Below are positions 8,339 to 17,672 of a stretch of DNA of 41,330 bases, piece by piece (position 1 is the stretch's first letter; each line of letters starts with the position of its first letter). Source of the stretch: a filamentous cyanobacterium CCT1 (GTDB taxonomy: Bacteria > Cyanobacteriota > Cyanobacteriia > Phormidesmidales > Phormidesmidaceae); NCBI GenBank assembly GCA_003017855.1, contig PYER01000026.1:1-41330 (forward strand), given 5' to 3'. Position numbers and translations under genes: made by a program. The notes under the pieces are model-generated. The model was not told where the DNA came from. It did not search any database and was given only the letters and a program-made list of their open reading frames with translations.

Positions 8339-8727
8339 TCAGGCCATTAGAAAACACTGCTGGTAAAAAATACTACTGACCTCTCTCGGCTGGCATTTTG
8401 AGATAGACGTTTAAGTAAAAGTCCTGAAAGCTATGGGGAACTAGGGCTGACAAGTCGTGCGTTCCAAAACAGTGAGCCTATTTTAGCCTTCGGATACTAA
8501 GAATACCTGGCTGAGTAACGCAGCCCAAAGCTGTACTGCGACACTCTGTGGGAGGGTGGTCATTGGCCCGGTACCATAGTCGATAGGCAGTGATTTGGAA
8601 CTAATTCTGGACAGGCGATCGCCGGTTTAGCTCCGCTGATTTTCAAATTTGGGCCGGTGCGGTAGATTAATGAGGCCCATCTGGGCAGGGTTGATCTGAA
8701 ATTATCAGCGCATCTCCCCAATCTGCT
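8339..8727. other. Non-coding stretch before the TamB gene
   Basis: 389 bases with no convincing open frame. It contains one HIP1-type octamer and an AT-rich patch (8340-8420) but no clear hairpin or T-run. It presumably holds the promoter of the tamB-like gene. Confidence 0.4.
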
Positions 8728-11700
8728 ATGGCTAATCGGCCTGAATCAGATTCCGCACTCCAACCGCCGCTTTGGCCTCGGCGGCGCTGGCTCAGGGCGA
8801 TCGCGATCGCAGGCGGCAGCCTTACTTTTGGTGTTCTGGGGTTGGGCTGGTGGGGGTACGCCCTGGCCCGACGAGAGCTGCCCCGGTTTTTGCAGCGCAA
8901 CCTCAGTGACGCCCTGGGCCGACCGATCAAAGTCGGCGAGTTCGAGCGCTTTAGCCCGACTGGGGTGCGGCTGGGGCCGTCGATTGTGCCCCCCACCGAA
9001 GACGACTTTTCCTGGGTGCGTGCCCAGGCGCTAGAGGTCAACTTCAACCCCCTGACGCTGCTGTTCACCCGCACCCTGCGACCCAGCCTGGTCTTTGTCA
9101 AACCCCAGGTCTCGCTCAAGCAGGGGTTCGACGGCGAGTGGCGACTTGAGCCGCCCGAGTCGGTAGGGGAAGACGGATTCTTTAGAACTGAGCTGCGCTG
9201 TCTGCAAATTCGCAACGCCGACCTGACCATTGGCCCGCTGTCACGCACCTCGATTGTCGAGCTGCCGGAGGGGGTCACGAGTTCGACCCTCATCCTGCTG
9301 CAAAACGTCAATCTGCGGGTACGCTTTAGCGGTTCCGACAATCAAACCGTCGCGATGGTAGTGGGCGGGCGGCTTAACAGCGGCGCCTTTCAAATTCGCG
9401 GCGAGGGGCAGCTCGACACCCGCCAGGTCAATCTGGCGATGCAGGTGCAGCAGTTGCCCATCGAGTCGGTAAATCCGCTGCTGGGCGGAGGCCTGTTTGT
9501 GCGCAGCGGTTTGCTATCGTCTAACCTCGACCTCAGGTATCGCCCTGAGGCCGACGACCCGATCACCGTCAAAGGTACCGCCCGCCTGCGCAACGGCGAT
9601 ATTGTGGTCAGCGATCTGCCCTCGGCTCTGCAAGACATCAACGGCACCCTGCTGCTCAACGGCGTGGGCGGCAGTCTAGAGAATAGCTCCCTCAAGTTCG
9701 GCCCCATTCTGGTCAAGGCGGCAGGACAGGTGGATCGGCGGCGAGGGCACGACCTGGCGATCGCCATTCCCGCCGTCAGCCTTGAGCAGGTCGCTGAGGC
9801 TCTGGCTCAACCCCTGCCGATCGAAGCCGCCGGACAGTTTCGGGTGAATACCACCGTCACCGGCCCAATGGAGGATCCCCAGGTGGCTGGAGAGCTGGTG
9901 AACCTGGGGCTGGTCCAGGTCGATCGGCTGGGAATTGATAGCGTTACAGCTCGGTTTGGGGCCAACCTCGACGGCGCCACGCTGCACCAGGTTACCCTGC
10001 GCCCAACCACAGGCGGCACCGTCACCGCCCAGGGCAGCGCCATCCTGAGACAGTCGCTGCGGGGAGACGTCGAGAGAGCGCTCAAGCGGAGGGCTGGCGT
10101 CTCCAGACCAGATCCTCGTTCTGAGCTAGATCCCAAACGGTCTGCCAACCGCCCCGCCCCGTCCCGTCCAGACTCGCCAGAACTGACCCTCACCGCCCGG
10201 ACCGATCTGCCCCTCGACGGCATTGCGGCCCTCTACGGCCTCGCCCTGCCCGAAACTTGGCGGCTGGGGCCGCTGCTGGCCGAGGCCCGTCTGTCTGGCT
10301 CTGTCGCAGATCTGCAGGGCGCAGCCACCTGGCAACTGCCCCAGTCCACCTTTCCAGGGCAAGGGAAGGTGAACTATCGCGATCGCCTGATCACCGCCCA
10401 AGAGACAGTGTTTCAAGTAGGGGACGGCACGCTGCGGGCCGAGGCGATCGCCGATCTCAACCGCCGCGACTGGCAGGCTCAGCTGAGCGGTAACGCCCTC
10501 GGCCCCGGCCAGGTCTTGCCCCAGCTGCGCGGCACGTTAGATGCGGATTTAGATGTGTCGGGATCGCTGACCGCCCTGAGTCCACAGACCGTCCGCGCCC
10601 AGGGCCAGGCTCGCTTTTCCCATACGGTACCGCTGAATCCAGCGATCGTAACGGTGCCCAACGTCAATCTGGCGGCGATCGATCAGCTCTTGCCCGGTAC
10701 GCTCAGCACCCGCTTTGCCTGGACGGGTCAGCGGCTGGAGATTGCTGAGGCCACCACCCCCAATCTCTCCGCCCAGGGCAGCATCGATGTGAACTTTTTG
10801 CCTCAGAAAAGCTTGCCTCAGATCGGCGATATCGACCTTACCGCCCGTCTTGCCGACGTCGATCTGGCAGCGGCCTATGGGGTAGCCAATGGCCCCGCCT
10901 GGCTGCGCCCCCGAGGCTCCCTTGCCTTCGCTGGCACCCTGCGGGGCAATCTGGACGATCCTCAGCTGGCAGGCACCGTAGACCTGCACCAGGTGGGGAT
11001 GAATGAGTTCACCGTGGTGGAGAACGTCTCCGGGCCAGTGCAGGCATCGCGGGCCACAGGGGCGATCGCCAACCTGCAAGGACGCGATGAAGAACTTTTT
11101 GCCCACATTGCCCCTGATCTGCGCCCCCATGCTTTTCGGCTGGCCAGCGGGAAGTTTTGGGCCAGTGGTCAGCGGCGGGGCAACAGCTTAGATGCCGAAA
11201 TTCAGAACTTCGACCTGGCTGCGCTGGGGCTGAGCCCCATCCCCCGCCCCGATCTAGGGCAACTGGCCGGATTGCTGAATGCGATCGCCCAGATTGATCT
11301 GACCAGTTTGACCAACCCGGCTGCGATCGCCCAGTTCAGCCTCGATCGCCCGGCTCTGGGCGCAATTGGAGGCGATCGCCTCAGCGGCAATCTTCAGTAC
11401 CGCAACGGTCTGGCTCTGCTGACCGGAGGCGCCCTCCAGCTCACGCCCAACACCCAATTCCTAATTACAGGCAGCGGGCAGCTGTTGCCAACCTGGCAGG
11501 GTCAGGCCGAAATCACCACCGCCGGAGCCGACTTTCAAGATCTGCTGGGGGTGCTGAGCCTCTACAGCTATGCCGACCTGGGCCGCCTGCTGGTTCCCCT
11601 CACCAAAGGCACTGCCGCCGACCTGGCGGTGACCGCCGTGGGCGATCCCGATGCGCCCCTGCTGGAGCAGGCCGAACTGGCCCAGATTTTGCAGGCGGCA

Positions 11701-13731
11701 GGAGAAGAGCGCAAGCGCGCCCGAGCCACGGCCTTGCTGCCCGCCCTCGACCAGCTTGAGGGCCAGGTAGCCGGTACGCTGGGAGTCAAAGCCTCCAGCA
11801 CCGATGGCCTGGCCGCCGACTTTGAGTTCACCGGCCAAAACTGGGCCTGGGGTCGCTACGACTTTGACAATCAGTTCGTGGCGCGGGGGCAGCTGCGCGA
11901 TCAGAGTCTCTCCCTCGACCCCGTTGAGTTTCATGCCGGGGATACCCGCCTCAGCCTGGTGGGCAATATCAGCACACAGGACTCCAATCTGGCCGTCGCC
12001 GCCGAAAAGCTGCCCCTCACCGCCGCCACCACCCTGCTCGAAAGCCCCGTGGCTGTCACCGGGCTGCTCAATCTCAGCGCCCAGCTGACCGGCCCCTACA
12101 CCAATCCGAACTTAATTGGACAGCTCGATGTTACCGAGGCGAGCGTAAACCAGCAGCCTATCACCGAAATCAGCAGCGAGTTTCAGTACGAAAACGCGCT
12201 TTTCAGCGTCGATGGGCGGGTCGTTGGCTCAGCGCCAGAACCTCTGAGGTTTGCAGGCACCATTCCCTATGCCCTGCCGTTTATGGCTGTGCAGCCTGCC
12301 AACGACCAGATTGCGCTGCGGGCCACCCTCAAAGACAACGGCCTCTCCCTGATCAACCTGCTCACCCCGGCCCTGGCCTGGGGCGGCGGCAGCGCCAATG
12401 TAGACGTGCGGCTGGGGGGCAACCTGCAGCAGCCGCTTCTGTCAGGTATCGTCACTTTTGATGGGGCTAGCTTTCTCAGTCCGTGGCTGGGGGCCTCGCT
12501 AGACAATCTCAGGGGCGCGATTCAGCTTCGGGGTAGCTACATTCAAGTCGAGTCGCTGACCGGCGACCTGTACGACGGCACCTTTAGCCTGGCCGGGCAG
12601 ATCCCGCTGCTGCGTCAGCATGCCACCCCCGCTGACCCCGGCCTGTGGCTAGCCCTCTCGGATATCAACGTCAACTATGCCAACGAAGTGCGCAGCCAGG
12701 TCGATGGTGAACTGGCGCTCACCCAGGCGCTGCTGTCCCCCGTCCTGGGTGGCCAGGTGCGGCTACAAAATACCCAGGTCGCCGTCGGGCGTGAGCTAGT
12801 CGCCCAGGCCAACACCCTCTTGAGCAACATCGATCGCCTCAAGACCGCCCGTGCCGCTCTGGCCCAGACCAGCTCCCTGTTGCCGGTACAGATCGATGAC
12901 CTGCGCGTCACCCTCGACCCAGCGGAGATCAGGGCCATGCCGGTGCTCTCCCTGGGCCTGACCGGAGATGTGGCTCTCAGGGGTACTGTCCCTGACTTGG
13001 CCGCCGATGGTGCTTTCTATCTAACCAACGGCTGGATTAACACCGTCACGGCCGAATTTTTTCTTGAGCGAGGCCGCGATAATGTGGTGCGCTTTAGGCC
13101 TGAGGACGGCCTTGACCCCTATCTGGATATTGTCTTGGCAGCAAGCGTACCACTGCAGCGGCAGTATGCTATCAACACCCTGAATACAACGACGGGGGCC
13201 GCAGAAGTGCCCACCTTCGATCGCCTGGCCAGCACCACGGTGCTCGACGAACTGCAAATTGAAGCTCGGGTGGAGGGCTATGCGAGCCGCCTGATCAGCA
13301 ACCCCAACGCTCTCATCTTGAGCAGCACCCCCCCTTATTCACAAAACCAGCTGCTGGGAATGGTTGCCGGAGGCTACCTGACCGGGCTGGAGGGTGCAGA
13401 GCCTGGGCTGGCCCTGGGGTCTAACCTGCTGGGAGCTTTGACGGCCAACAGTCAGGATGCGATCGCTCAATCCCTGGGGCTACAACGGCTCCGGCTGATA
13501 GCCACCACGGTGCTGCCCACCGCCGGTAAAGATACCTTGGGCATTGGGGTCGGCGCTACCGCCGGAATTACCGAAAACCTCTCCGCCAGCCTGGTGCAGG
13601 TGCTCAACCAAAACCAGCCCGTGGCCCTCAATGCCCGCTACCGTCTGAACGAAAATTGGAGCGTCAGCGGCTCGACCAATGTCGGCGACGCCGGTCGAGT
13701 CTTTGTCGAATATCGGCTAAATCTTCGGTAA
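8728..13731 (+). CDS. tamB: TamB/DUF490-family inter-membrane bridge protein
   Basis: 1667 residues. An N-terminal signal anchor (~residues 22-50, AIAIAGGSLTFGVLGLGWWGYAL) is followed by more than 1300 residues of repetitive AsmA/TamB-type beta-strand sequence and the conserved C-terminal TamB domain (~1340-1667), ending in a short amphipathic strand VFVEYRLNLR. The C-terminal domain shows the usual VQVLNQ and GVGATAGITENLSASL motifs. TamB-like proteins form a long hydrophobic groove from inner to outer membrane and are implicated in lipid transport or outer-membrane assembly. Residues ~448-487 are an Arg/Pro/Ser-rich, probably disordered linker (PDPRSELDPKRS, PAPSRPDSPE) that interrupts the beta pattern. 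No BamA/TamA homologue is adjacent. Confidence 0.9.
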   Translation: MANRPESDSALQPPLWPRRRWLRAIAIAGGSLTFGVLGLGWWGYALARRELPRFLQRNLSDALGRPIKVGEFERFSPTGVRLGPSIVPPTEDDFSWVRAQALEVNFNPLTLLFTRTLRPSLVFVKPQVSLKQGFDGEWRLEPPESVGEDGFFRTELRCLQIRNADLTIGPLSRTSIVELPEGVTSSTLILLQNVNLRVRFSGSDNQTVAMVVGGRLNSGAFQIRGEGQLDTRQVNLAMQVQQLPIESVNPLLGGGLFVRSGLLSSNLDLRYRPEADDPITVKGTARLRNGDIVVSDLPSALQDINGTLLLNGVGGSLENSSLKFGPILVKAAGQVDRRRGHDLAIAIPAVSLEQVAEALAQPLPIEAAGQFRVNTTVTGPMEDPQVAGELVNLGLVQVDRLGIDSVTARFGANLDGATLHQVTLRPTTGGTVTAQGSAILRQSLRGDVERALKRRAGVSRPDPRSELDPKRSANRPAPSRPDSPELTLTARTDLPLDGIAALYGLALPETWRLGPLLAEARLSGSVADLQGAATWQLPQSTFPGQGKVNYRDRLITAQETVFQVGDGTLRAEAIADLNRRDWQAQLSGNALGPGQVLPQLRGTLDADLDVSGSLTALSPQTVRAQGQARFSHTVPLNPAIVTVPNVNLAAIDQLLPGTLSTRFAWTGQRLEIAEATTPNLSAQGSIDVNFLPQKSLPQIGDIDLTARLADVDLAAAYGVANGPAWLRPRGSLAFAGTLRGNLDDPQLAGTVDLHQVGMNEFTVVENVSGPVQASRATGAIANLQGRDEELFAHIAPDLRPHAFRLASGKFWASGQRRGNSLDAEIQNFDLAALGLSPIPRPDLGQLAGLLNAIAQIDLTSLTNPAAIAQFSLDRPALGAIGGDRLSGNLQYRNGLALLTGGALQLTPNTQFLITGSGQLLPTWQGQAEITTAGADFQDLLGVLSLYSYADLGRLLVPLTKGTAADLAVTAVGDPDAPLLEQAELAQILQAAGEERKRARATALLPALDQLEGQVAGTLGVKASSTDGLAADFEFTGQNWAWGRYDFDNQFVARGQLRDQSLSLDPVEFHAGDTRLSLVGNISTQDSNLAVAAEKLPLTAATTLLESPVAVTGLLNLSAQLTGPYTNPNLIGQLDVTEASVNQQPITEISSEFQYENALFSVDGRVVGSAPEPLRFAGTIPYALPFMAVQPANDQIALRATLKDNGLSLINLLTPALAWGGGSANVDVRLGGNLQQPLLSGIVTFDGASFLSPWLGASLDNLRGAIQLRGSYIQVESLTGDLYDGTFSLAGQIPLLRQHATPADPGLWLALSDINVNYANEVRSQVDGELALTQALLSPVLGGQVRLQNTQVAVGRELVAQANTLLSNIDRLKTARAALAQTSSLLPVQIDDLRVTLDPAEIRAMPVLSLGLTGDVALRGTVPDLAADGAFYLTNGWINTVTAEFFLERGRDNVVRFRPEDGLDPYLDIVLAASVPLQRQYAINTLNTTTGAAEVPTFDRLASTTVLDELQIEARVEGYASRLISNPNALILSSTPPYSQNQLLGMVAGGYLTGLEGAEPGLALGSNLLGALTANSQDAIAQSLGLQRLRLIATTVLPTAGKDTLGIGVGATAGITENLSASLVQVLNQNQPVALNARYRLNENWSVSGSTNVGDAGRVFVEYRLNLR

Positions 13732-13857
13732 CTTTTGTAAAACCTTTTTCGTCTAACAGAGTAATCCTGGAAGCACCCCCCCATAACCCATAAAATTAAC
13801 CAAGACACACCAGCCATAGCTCCGATTATTTGGTGTCTGCTGTTACAGGTCTCCTCT

Positions 13858-14055
13858 ATGAAGAAGCGCTGTCTTCCCACCTGCCTGATTTTTCGAAATG
13901 TTGCTTTAGTCCTTGCTCTAGTTGCCGGTAGCGTGATGCTAGGAGCAGAAATTCACGCTTCGGCTAACCACAACCAGCAAAACCAGGCCCTGCGCAAGCT
14001 GTTTGTCTACCAAATTTTGGTGGGCTTTGAGCAGCAGCAGATGCAACAGCAGTAG
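13858..14055 (+). CDS. Small secreted or membrane-anchored protein, unknown
   Basis: A 65-residue protein with a basic N-terminus (MKKRCLP) and a hydrophobic segment at ~14-30 (VALVLALVAGSVMLGA), i.e. a signal peptide or anchor with a possible cleavage site near HASA. A polar, Gln-rich tail ending in QQQMQQQ follows. It lies 126 bases downstream of tamB and 33 bases upstream of the TfoX-like gene, on the same strand, so it may be cotranscribed with the latter. No family recognised. Confidence 0.5.
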   Translation: MKKRCLPTCLIFRNVALVLALVAGSVMLGAEIHASANHNQQNQALRKLFVYQILVGFEQQQMQQQ

Positions 14056-14088
14056 ACTGTACCTCCTGCCGAGGCCAGCCAGCGCGAT

Positions 14089-14436
14089 ATGCCAAACCCA
14101 CAGGCCAAAGCGTTCAAAGATGCCGTGGTCAATCACCTTAACCAGGTAGCCCCGGTCACCGCACGTGCCATGTTTGGCGGCTACGGACTTTACTGCGAGG
14201 GCACTATGTTTGCCCTGATTGCCCACGAAACGCTCTATTTCAAGGTCGATGCCACCAACCAGGCTCGCTTTACAGAGGCAGGCATGGGGCCATTCACCTA
14301 CGATCGCAACGGCAAACCGGCAACCATGTCTTACTATCAACTGCCAGCGGCGGTGTACGACGATTTGGAGCAGCTCCAGGAGTGGGTAGAGGTTTCGGTT
14401 GCCGTTGCCCGTCAGGCTAAGCGCAAGCAGCGCTAA
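14089..14436 (+). CDS. TfoX/Sxy N-terminal domain protein
   Basis: 115 residues covering just the TfoX N-terminal domain. The signature AMFGGYGLYCEGTMFALI (residues ~29-46) is followed by LYFKVDATN and MSYYQLPAAVYDD, then a basic tail (AKRKQR). In gammaproteobacteria TfoX/Sxy regulates competence. Stand-alone N-domain proteins in other bacteria have no established role, so no competence function should be inferred. The start ATG follows the preceding small gene by 33 bases. Confidence 0.88.
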   Translation: MPNPQAKAFKDAVVNHLNQVAPVTARAMFGGYGLYCEGTMFALIAHETLYFKVDATNQARFTEAGMGPFTYDRNGKPATMSYYQLPAAVYDDLEQLQEWVEVSVAVARQAKRKQR

Positions 14437-14744
14437 CCTGACCAGTGCCAGGCCCACCGAACCACCTACAACACCATTTCCCAGTACTCATACTAAATCC
14501 TGCTTAGATACCCCCAATACCTCTGGGCGAATGCCATTCGCCCCTACAGGTTGGCCTTTTGAGAATCGGGGGTTTGTGATTCGGATTTGCTATCACAGTA
14601 TTCACCGCCCCTCGTTCCAATGCTCTGCATTGGGATGCCTGTCGGAGGCTTCGCCTCCTAAAATAGGCGGCAGAGCCGCAAAACAAGGTTGCCCAAAGCG
14701 GAGCTAGGGCACCAGGGAGGGGTGCTAGATGCTGTATCGGTGCC
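14437..14744. other. Repeat-bearing intergenic region
   Basis: 308 bases between two converging genes with no supportable gene. It holds the GTAGGG-type palindrome (separate entry) and a second hairpin, GGAGGC-TTC-GCCTCC (14644-14658). Either could act as a bidirectional terminator, but neither has a T-run. Confidence 0.5.
14525..14547 (-). repeat. GTAGGG-type palindromic repeat
   Basis: On the minus strand it begins GTAGGGGCGAAT and closes with ATTCGCCC. The arms GGGCGAAT/ATTCGCCC are an 8-bp perfect stem around GGC. It belongs to the short palindromes starting GTAGGG that recur in this window (17301, 32110, and the two elements near 34.1 and 35.6 kb). Such units are common as dispersed repeats in cyanobacterial intergenic DNA. 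Confidence 0.6.
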
Positions 14745-16301
14745 CTAGGCGCCAATCACTGAGGGAACAGGGTCTTTTTTGACCTTTTTGGGCCGATTGA
14801 TGGGGTCCATGTAGGCTTCGAGGCGCTTGAACGCGATCGAGGCCAGCGATGTCATAACCAGGTAGACGATCGCCACCGCCAGATAGACCTCAAAGGCGCG
14901 GTAGGTGGTGGCCACCGTCAGCTGTCCCTGGCGAAACAGTTCTTCAAAGCCGATTACCGCCGCCAAACTGGTGTCTTTGATCAGGGTAATGAACTCGTTG
15001 CCCAGGGGCGGCAAAATGCGCCGAAAGGCCTGGGGAAAGACCACATAGCGCATGGTTTCGACCGGGTTCATGGCCAGCGACTCGCCCGCCTCCCACTGAC
15101 CGCGATCGATCGACTGGATGCCACCGCGCAAAATCTCGGCCAGGTAGGCCGCCACGTTGAGGCTGAGGGCCAGCACAGCGGCAAAGATGCGGTTAAAGCT
15201 GAACTCAAAGCCCAAATTCTGGAACAGGGCGGGCAGGCCAAAGTAGATCATAAACAGCTGCACCAGCATGGGCGTGCCGCGAAAGAAATCGACGTAGATG
15301 CGGCAAACCCAGCGCAGAGGCTTAATCGGCGAGATCATGGCAAAGGCCACCAGCGCCCCGCCAATCAGGCCAAAGAAGAACGAAAACGCCGTCAGCAGAA
15401 TGGTAATCCACGCGCCCCGCATCAGGTTTTGAAACAGGCGTCCCCAGTCCAGACCTGTGGCGGTGCCTGCCTCGGCCAGCACCGGGGCCACCTTGGGCAG
15501 CGCTGGTGGGTCAGCCGAAAACCAGCGCTGGTAGATCTCGGCATAGGTGCCATCTTGCAAAAGGGTGCCGAGGGCGGCGTTAATATCGGCCAGCGCCTCA
15601 GAATTTTTTGGCAGGGCAATGCCGTAATACTCTTCGGTAACCAGCTCACCGACAATCTTGATGCCCTGCAGGTTGGCTTCGTTGATGGCGTAGAGCGTCA
15701 CCGGCAGGTCGTTGACCACCGCATCGACTCGACCGTTGAGCAGCTCCTGCAGGGCCAGGGGCGCGCTGTCAAAGGTGCTGATGGTGGCCCCTTCGACCTG
15801 AGCCGCCTGCTCGGCTCCGGTGGTGCCAATCTGCACCGCAATGCGCTGCCCCGCCAGATCCTCCAGCGAGTTAATGCTGGTGTTGTCTTCTTGGACGGCG
15901 ATCGCCAGGCCCGCCTCAAAGTAGGGCCGCGAAAAGTCAATGGTTTGCGCCCGCTCGGCGGTGATGGTCATGCCGCTGATCGCCGCATCGATGGTGTTTG
16001 ATTGCAGGGCAGGCACCAGGCCGTCGAAGGGCAGGCTGATAAACTCCACCTCGCGCCCGGCGGCTTCGCCGATCGCCTGCATCAGCTCAATATCGAAGCC
16101 GGTCAGGTTGCCCGTGGCGTCGTCCCGCATTTCAAAGGGGGGAAAGGCGGGTTCAGTGCCCACTTCCCACACAGGTGTCTCCTGGGCCAGCCCCGCAATT
16201 TGGGCCGTCCCGATTCCTAAAACCAGCCCCAGGGCCAGGGCCAGCGCCCGCTTCAACCATCGGTTGGCAAAGACACGAGTAGCAAACTTACGAGGAGACA
16301 T
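14745..16301 (-). CDS. Amino-acid ABC transporter, fused substrate-binding protein and permease
   Basis: 518 residues. A signal peptide or anchor (~1-40) is followed by a type 3 solute-binding domain (~46-270; GTEPAFPPFEM, GFDIELMQAIGE, AISGMTITAERAQTIDFSRPY). A HisM/GlnP-type permease follows with membrane helices from ~292 to ~500 and the EAA loop EAGESLAMNPVETMRYVVFPQA, which contacts the ATPase. This single-chain design is known from Gram-positive GlnP and from cyanobacteria. The binding domain resembles those for Gln/Glu and other polar amino acids, but specificity cannot be fixed. It is divergent from the ATP-binding subunit at 16478 and shares a 176-base regulatory region with it. Confidence 0.92.
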   Translation of the reverse strand: MSPRKFATRVFANRWLKRALALALGLVLGIGTAQIAGLAQETPVWEVGTEPAFPPFEMRDDATGNLTGFDIELMQAIGEAAGREVEFISLPFDGLVPALQSNTIDAAISGMTITAERAQTIDFSRPYFEAGLAIAVQEDNTSINSLEDLAGQRIAVQIGTTGAEQAAQVEGATISTFDSAPLALQELLNGRVDAVVNDLPVTLYAINEANLQGIKIVGELVTEEYYGIALPKNSEALADINAALGTLLQDGTYAEIYQRWFSADPPALPKVAPVLAEAGTATGLDWGRLFQNLMRGAWITILLTAFSFFFGLIGGALVAFAMISPIKPLRWVCRIYVDFFRGTPMLVQLFMIYFGLPALFQNLGFEFSFNRIFAAVLALSLNVAAYLAEILRGGIQSIDRGQWEAGESLAMNPVETMRYVVFPQAFRRILPPLGNEFITLIKDTSLAAVIGFEELFRQGQLTVATTYRAFEVYLAVAIVYLVMTSLASIAFKRLEAYMDPINRPKKVKKDPVPSVIGA

Positions 16302-16390
16302 GGGCCAGCGATAACCTCTAAGCAGACGATAACCCGGTGCATCAGACCAGGGTTTGAGGCACCATAGTCAATTCTATAGGGGTAAAAATG

Positions 16391-16447
16391 TTCTCTACAA
16401 TACAGATGCCCCAGAGTGTCAATGATTCTCTGTAGGGTACAGATGCC
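16391..16447. promoter_or_regulatory. Direct repeat in the divergent transporter promoter region
   Basis: Two copies of TTCTCT...TACAGATGCC occur at 16391-16410 and 16426-16447. The ten bases TACAGATGCC are identical, the TTCTCT half is identical, and the spacer differs by two bases. The copies start 35 bases apart, between the divergent ABC permease and ATPase genes. Their position suggests an operator or a duplicated promoter element; the binding protein is unknown. No perfect GTA-N8-TAC NtcA site is present here. Confidence 0.4.
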
Positions 16448-16477
16448 ATTCGCTTACCCATTACTGGCTTGGCCCCC

Positions 16478-17251
16478 ATGACAACAGCGACTCTGCCTGC
16501 GATCGATACCCCCGTTATTGCCTGCCAAAACCTGTACAAAAGTTACGGCCCAATTGAGGTGCTCAAGGGGGTAACCACGGCCTTTACCAAGGGTGATGTG
16601 GTGTCGATCATTGGCCCGTCGGGCTGCGGCAAGAGCACCTTTTTGCGTTGTCTCAACCGGCTAGAAGCGATCAACCAAGGCCACCTGGAGGTAATGGGAC
16701 AGGATGTTTCGGCTCCCAAGCTGCCCCGTCAGTCGCTCTACCATCTGCGCAGCCAGGTGAGCATGGTGTTTCAGCACTTCAACCTGTTTCCCCACCTGAC
16801 GGTGATCGAAAACCTGATGCTGGCCCCCCGCAAGGTGCTCAAGTTTCCGGCGGGCGACTGCAACGACCTTGCCAGACACTACCTAGATAAGGTGGGCCTA
16901 AGCGATCGCGCCGATGCTTACCCCGAACAGCTCTCTGGGGGGCAAAAACAACGGGTGGCGATCGCCCGCAGCCTCTGCATGAAGCCCGTCGCCATTTTGT
17001 TCGACGAGCCCACCAGCGCCCTCGACCCGGAGCTCGTGGGTGAGGTGCTGGGGGTGATGCGCCAGCTGGCCGAGGAGGGCATGACGATGGTGGTCGTCAC
17101 CCACGAGATGCAGTTTGCCCGCGAAGTCTCCAACCGGGTGCTGTTCTTCAACGACGGCGTCATCGAGGAAGAAGGCAGGCCGGGAGACGTGTTTACCAAT
17201 CCGCGCAGCGATCGCCTCAAGTCCTTCCTCAGCCGCCTGAGCCAAAACTAG
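16478..17251 (+). CDS. Polar amino-acid ABC transporter ATP-binding protein
   Basis: 257 residues from the ATG at 16478. An upstream TTG at 16469 would add three residues and is less likely. Walker [10 protein letters not shown]-loop [15 protein letters not shown], signature [15 protein letters not shown], Walker [14 protein letters not shown] and H-loop VTHEM are all present and intact. The sequence around the Q-loop and '[13 protein letters not shown]' is typical of GlnQ/HisP-type ATPases, which energise uptake of polar amino acids. It is divergently transcribed from its fused binding-protein/permease partner, so the two transcripts together encode a complete importer. Confidence 0.95.
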   Translation: MTTATLPAIDTPVIACQNLYKSYGPIEVLKGVTTAFTKGDVVSIIGPSGCGKSTFLRCLNRLEAINQGHLEVMGQDVSAPKLPRQSLYHLRSQVSMVFQHFNLFPHLTVIENLMLAPRKVLKFPAGDCNDLARHYLDKVGLSDRADAYPEQLSGGQKQRVAIARSLCMKPVAILFDEPTSALDPELVGEVLGVMRQLAEEGMTMVVVTHEMQFAREVSNRVLFFNDGVIEEEGRPGDVFTNPRSDRLKSFLSRLSQN

Positions 17252-17672
17252 CGGTTGGGTGCGCTTGCTTCGGTCCTTGGCGAAGCTGGGGGCGCAGAAC
17301 GTAGGGTGGACCTGCCGCCACAGGTCAGAGTAGGACTTGGTCGTTGAACACCTCCGGCGATCGCGCTCTGAGGCATCACGCCCCTAGCTCTTCTTAATAA
17401 ATTGTGAAATGCGTAGCGCAGGGGTTTCACCAGCGTGGTCAAGATGCGCGGCCTAACGTTACAGAGCGTTCGGCAACTCAACTTGGCCTGTCATAACCCC
17501 GCGCCAGCCAAAAGCTTCTCTATCTCAGGAACCTATCGACGGCCTAATCGGTCAGCAGAAGCTTGGCTAGGGTTGTCCCTGTTTCGGGTTATGCCGCTGA
17601 GCGCTAACCCTAAGGGGGTTACCGGCATTCACTCAGTACCGTCTATAGTTCATAGATTGACTACTTTTGCCG
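17252..17672. other. Intergenic region between transporter and kinase
   Basis: 421 bases with only weak, composition-driven open frames. It contains the GTAGGG palindrome at 17301. The AT-rich stretch 17390-17410 (CTTCTTAATAAATTG) and the region before 17673 could carry the kinase promoter. Nothing else is identifiable. Confidence 0.4.
17301..17326 (+). repeat. GTAGGG-type palindromic repeat
   Basis: Begins GTAGGGTGGACCTG. The arms GACCTG (17309-17314) and CAGGTC (17321-17326) form a perfect 6-bp stem around CCGCCA. It starts with the same GTAGGGTG head as the repeats at 32110, 35631 and 35865. It lies 50 bases after the ABC ATPase stop codon. Confidence 0.5.
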
